This document shows, in pieces, positions 4,903 through 5,097 of a stretch of 5,097 nucleotides of DNA. The stretch is from Haloferacaceae archaeon PL-Br10_E2g29 (GTDB taxonomy: Archaea; Halobacteriota; Halobacteria; Halobacteriales; Haloferacaceae). Numbering within the stretch: position 1 is the stretch's first letter; every line of letters begins with the position of its first letter. The notes beneath the pieces were generated by a model, which was not told where the DNA came from, searched no databases, and worked only from the letters and a program-made list of their open reading frames with translations. A program made the position numbers and the translations under genes. The stretch covers positions 1-5,097 of the forward strand of contig LKMS01000129.1 of assembly GCA_001563965.1 (NCBI GenBank). Reading direction: 5' to 3'.

Positions 4903-4924
4903 ATGGGGTAGGTATTTCCCCCAT
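4903..4924. repeat. Inverted repeat ATGGGG-N10-CCCCAT
   Basis: A perfect 6-bp GC-rich stem with a 10-base loop lies 48 bases downstream of the ACT-domain gene stop and just upstream of the zinc-ribbon promoter candidates. It could be a terminator stem without a T-run, an operator, or chance. Confidence 0.3.
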
Positions 4925-4972
4925 TCGTCGACAGTCACAGCCCATCTGCCTGCGGCCCCAAACTCGACGATA

Positions 4973-5097
4973 TCACCCAACGACGTCGACGTCGTAGCCG
5001 GCATCCGAGAGCGAGCTGACGATAGCCGAGGCCTGTTCGGTTCCGCTGGTTTCGACCCGAAACACCAGATTTGCCTCCCCTACGTCGAGGTCGGGCA
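4973..5097 (-). CDS. C-terminal ACT-like domain, probably threonine ammonia-lyase (IlvA), cut by the right edge
   Basis: Only the last 40 residues are visible, from PDLDVGEANLVFRVETSG to the end AGYDVDVVG. The pattern xVGExxxxxxVET, followed by an amphipathic helix (EQASAIVSSL) and AGYDVxV, fits the last beta-alpha-beta unit of an ACT domain, as found at the C-terminus of archaeal-type threonine ammonia-lyases. In that enzyme the ACT domain binds isoleucine or valine to control threonine deamination to 2-oxobutanoate. The catalytic PLP domain lies outside the window, so other ACT-domain amino-acid enzymes remain possible. The stop is TGA at 4975-4973. Confidence 0.6.
   Translation of the reverse strand, partial: PDLDVGEANLVFRVETSGTEQASAIVSSLSDAGYDVDVVG

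Noticed and set aside
4847..4945. 33-residue upstream extension of the zinc-ribbon protein
   Set aside because: It runs through the intergenic inverted repeat and promoter candidates, and its composition does not match; the ATG at 4846 sits right before the ribbon.
1..5097. CRISPR array, tRNA or rRNA genes
   Set aside because: No regularly spaced direct repeats and no tRNA-like cloverleaf or rRNA sequence was recognised on either strand by eye.

Overview
The window looks like chromosomal DNA from a halophilic archaeon (Halobacteria). The evidence is acidic D/E-rich proteins, BRE/TATA promoters placed about 25-30 bases ahead of start codons with almost no 5' leader, no clear Shine-Dalgarno sites, and gene families typical of that class. 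The species cannot be named from the sequence.

Layout, left to right. At 1-550 (minus) lies the N-terminal part of a folylpolyglutamate synthase-type enzyme (FolC), cut by the left edge. A divergent promoter region separates it from a plus-strand block: universal stress protein Usp1 (758-1183), a 58-aa two-helix membrane protein starting 7 bases later (1191-1367), a second tiny membrane protein of 51 aa with its own TATA-like box (1487-1642), and a second universal stress protein, Usp2 (1751-2176). Usp1 and Usp2 are both exactly 141 aa and align without gaps at about 53% identity by my hand count. Tail-to-tail with Usp2, after a 244-base intergenic stretch with T-rich terminator candidates for both sides, is a complete 600-aa BCCT-family transporter on the minus strand (2421-4223). 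It has an intact family signature, aromatic substrate box and likely Na+-site residues, so it is probably a Na+-coupled glycine betaine or related osmolyte importer. Its best promoter lies about 200 bases upstream of its ATG, which implies an unusually long leader. Further right on the minus strand are a 99-aa zinc-ribbon membrane protein (4547-4846) and the C-terminal 40 residues of an ACT-domain protein, probably threonine ammonia-lyase (4973-5097), cut by the right edge.

Functional reading. The central block pairs two cytosolic nucleotide-binding-fold stress proteins and two miniature membrane proteins with an osmolyte carrier. A regulatory link from Usp proteins to osmolyte uptake is known for TeaD/TeaABC in Halomonas, so a similar link is a reasonable hypothesis here, but the sequence shows only adjacency. 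The flanking folate and amino-acid genes look like ordinary housekeeping genes. The most notable points are the two tiny membrane genes inside the Usp block, the long structured leader of the transporter gene, and the conserved block shared by the two Usps.
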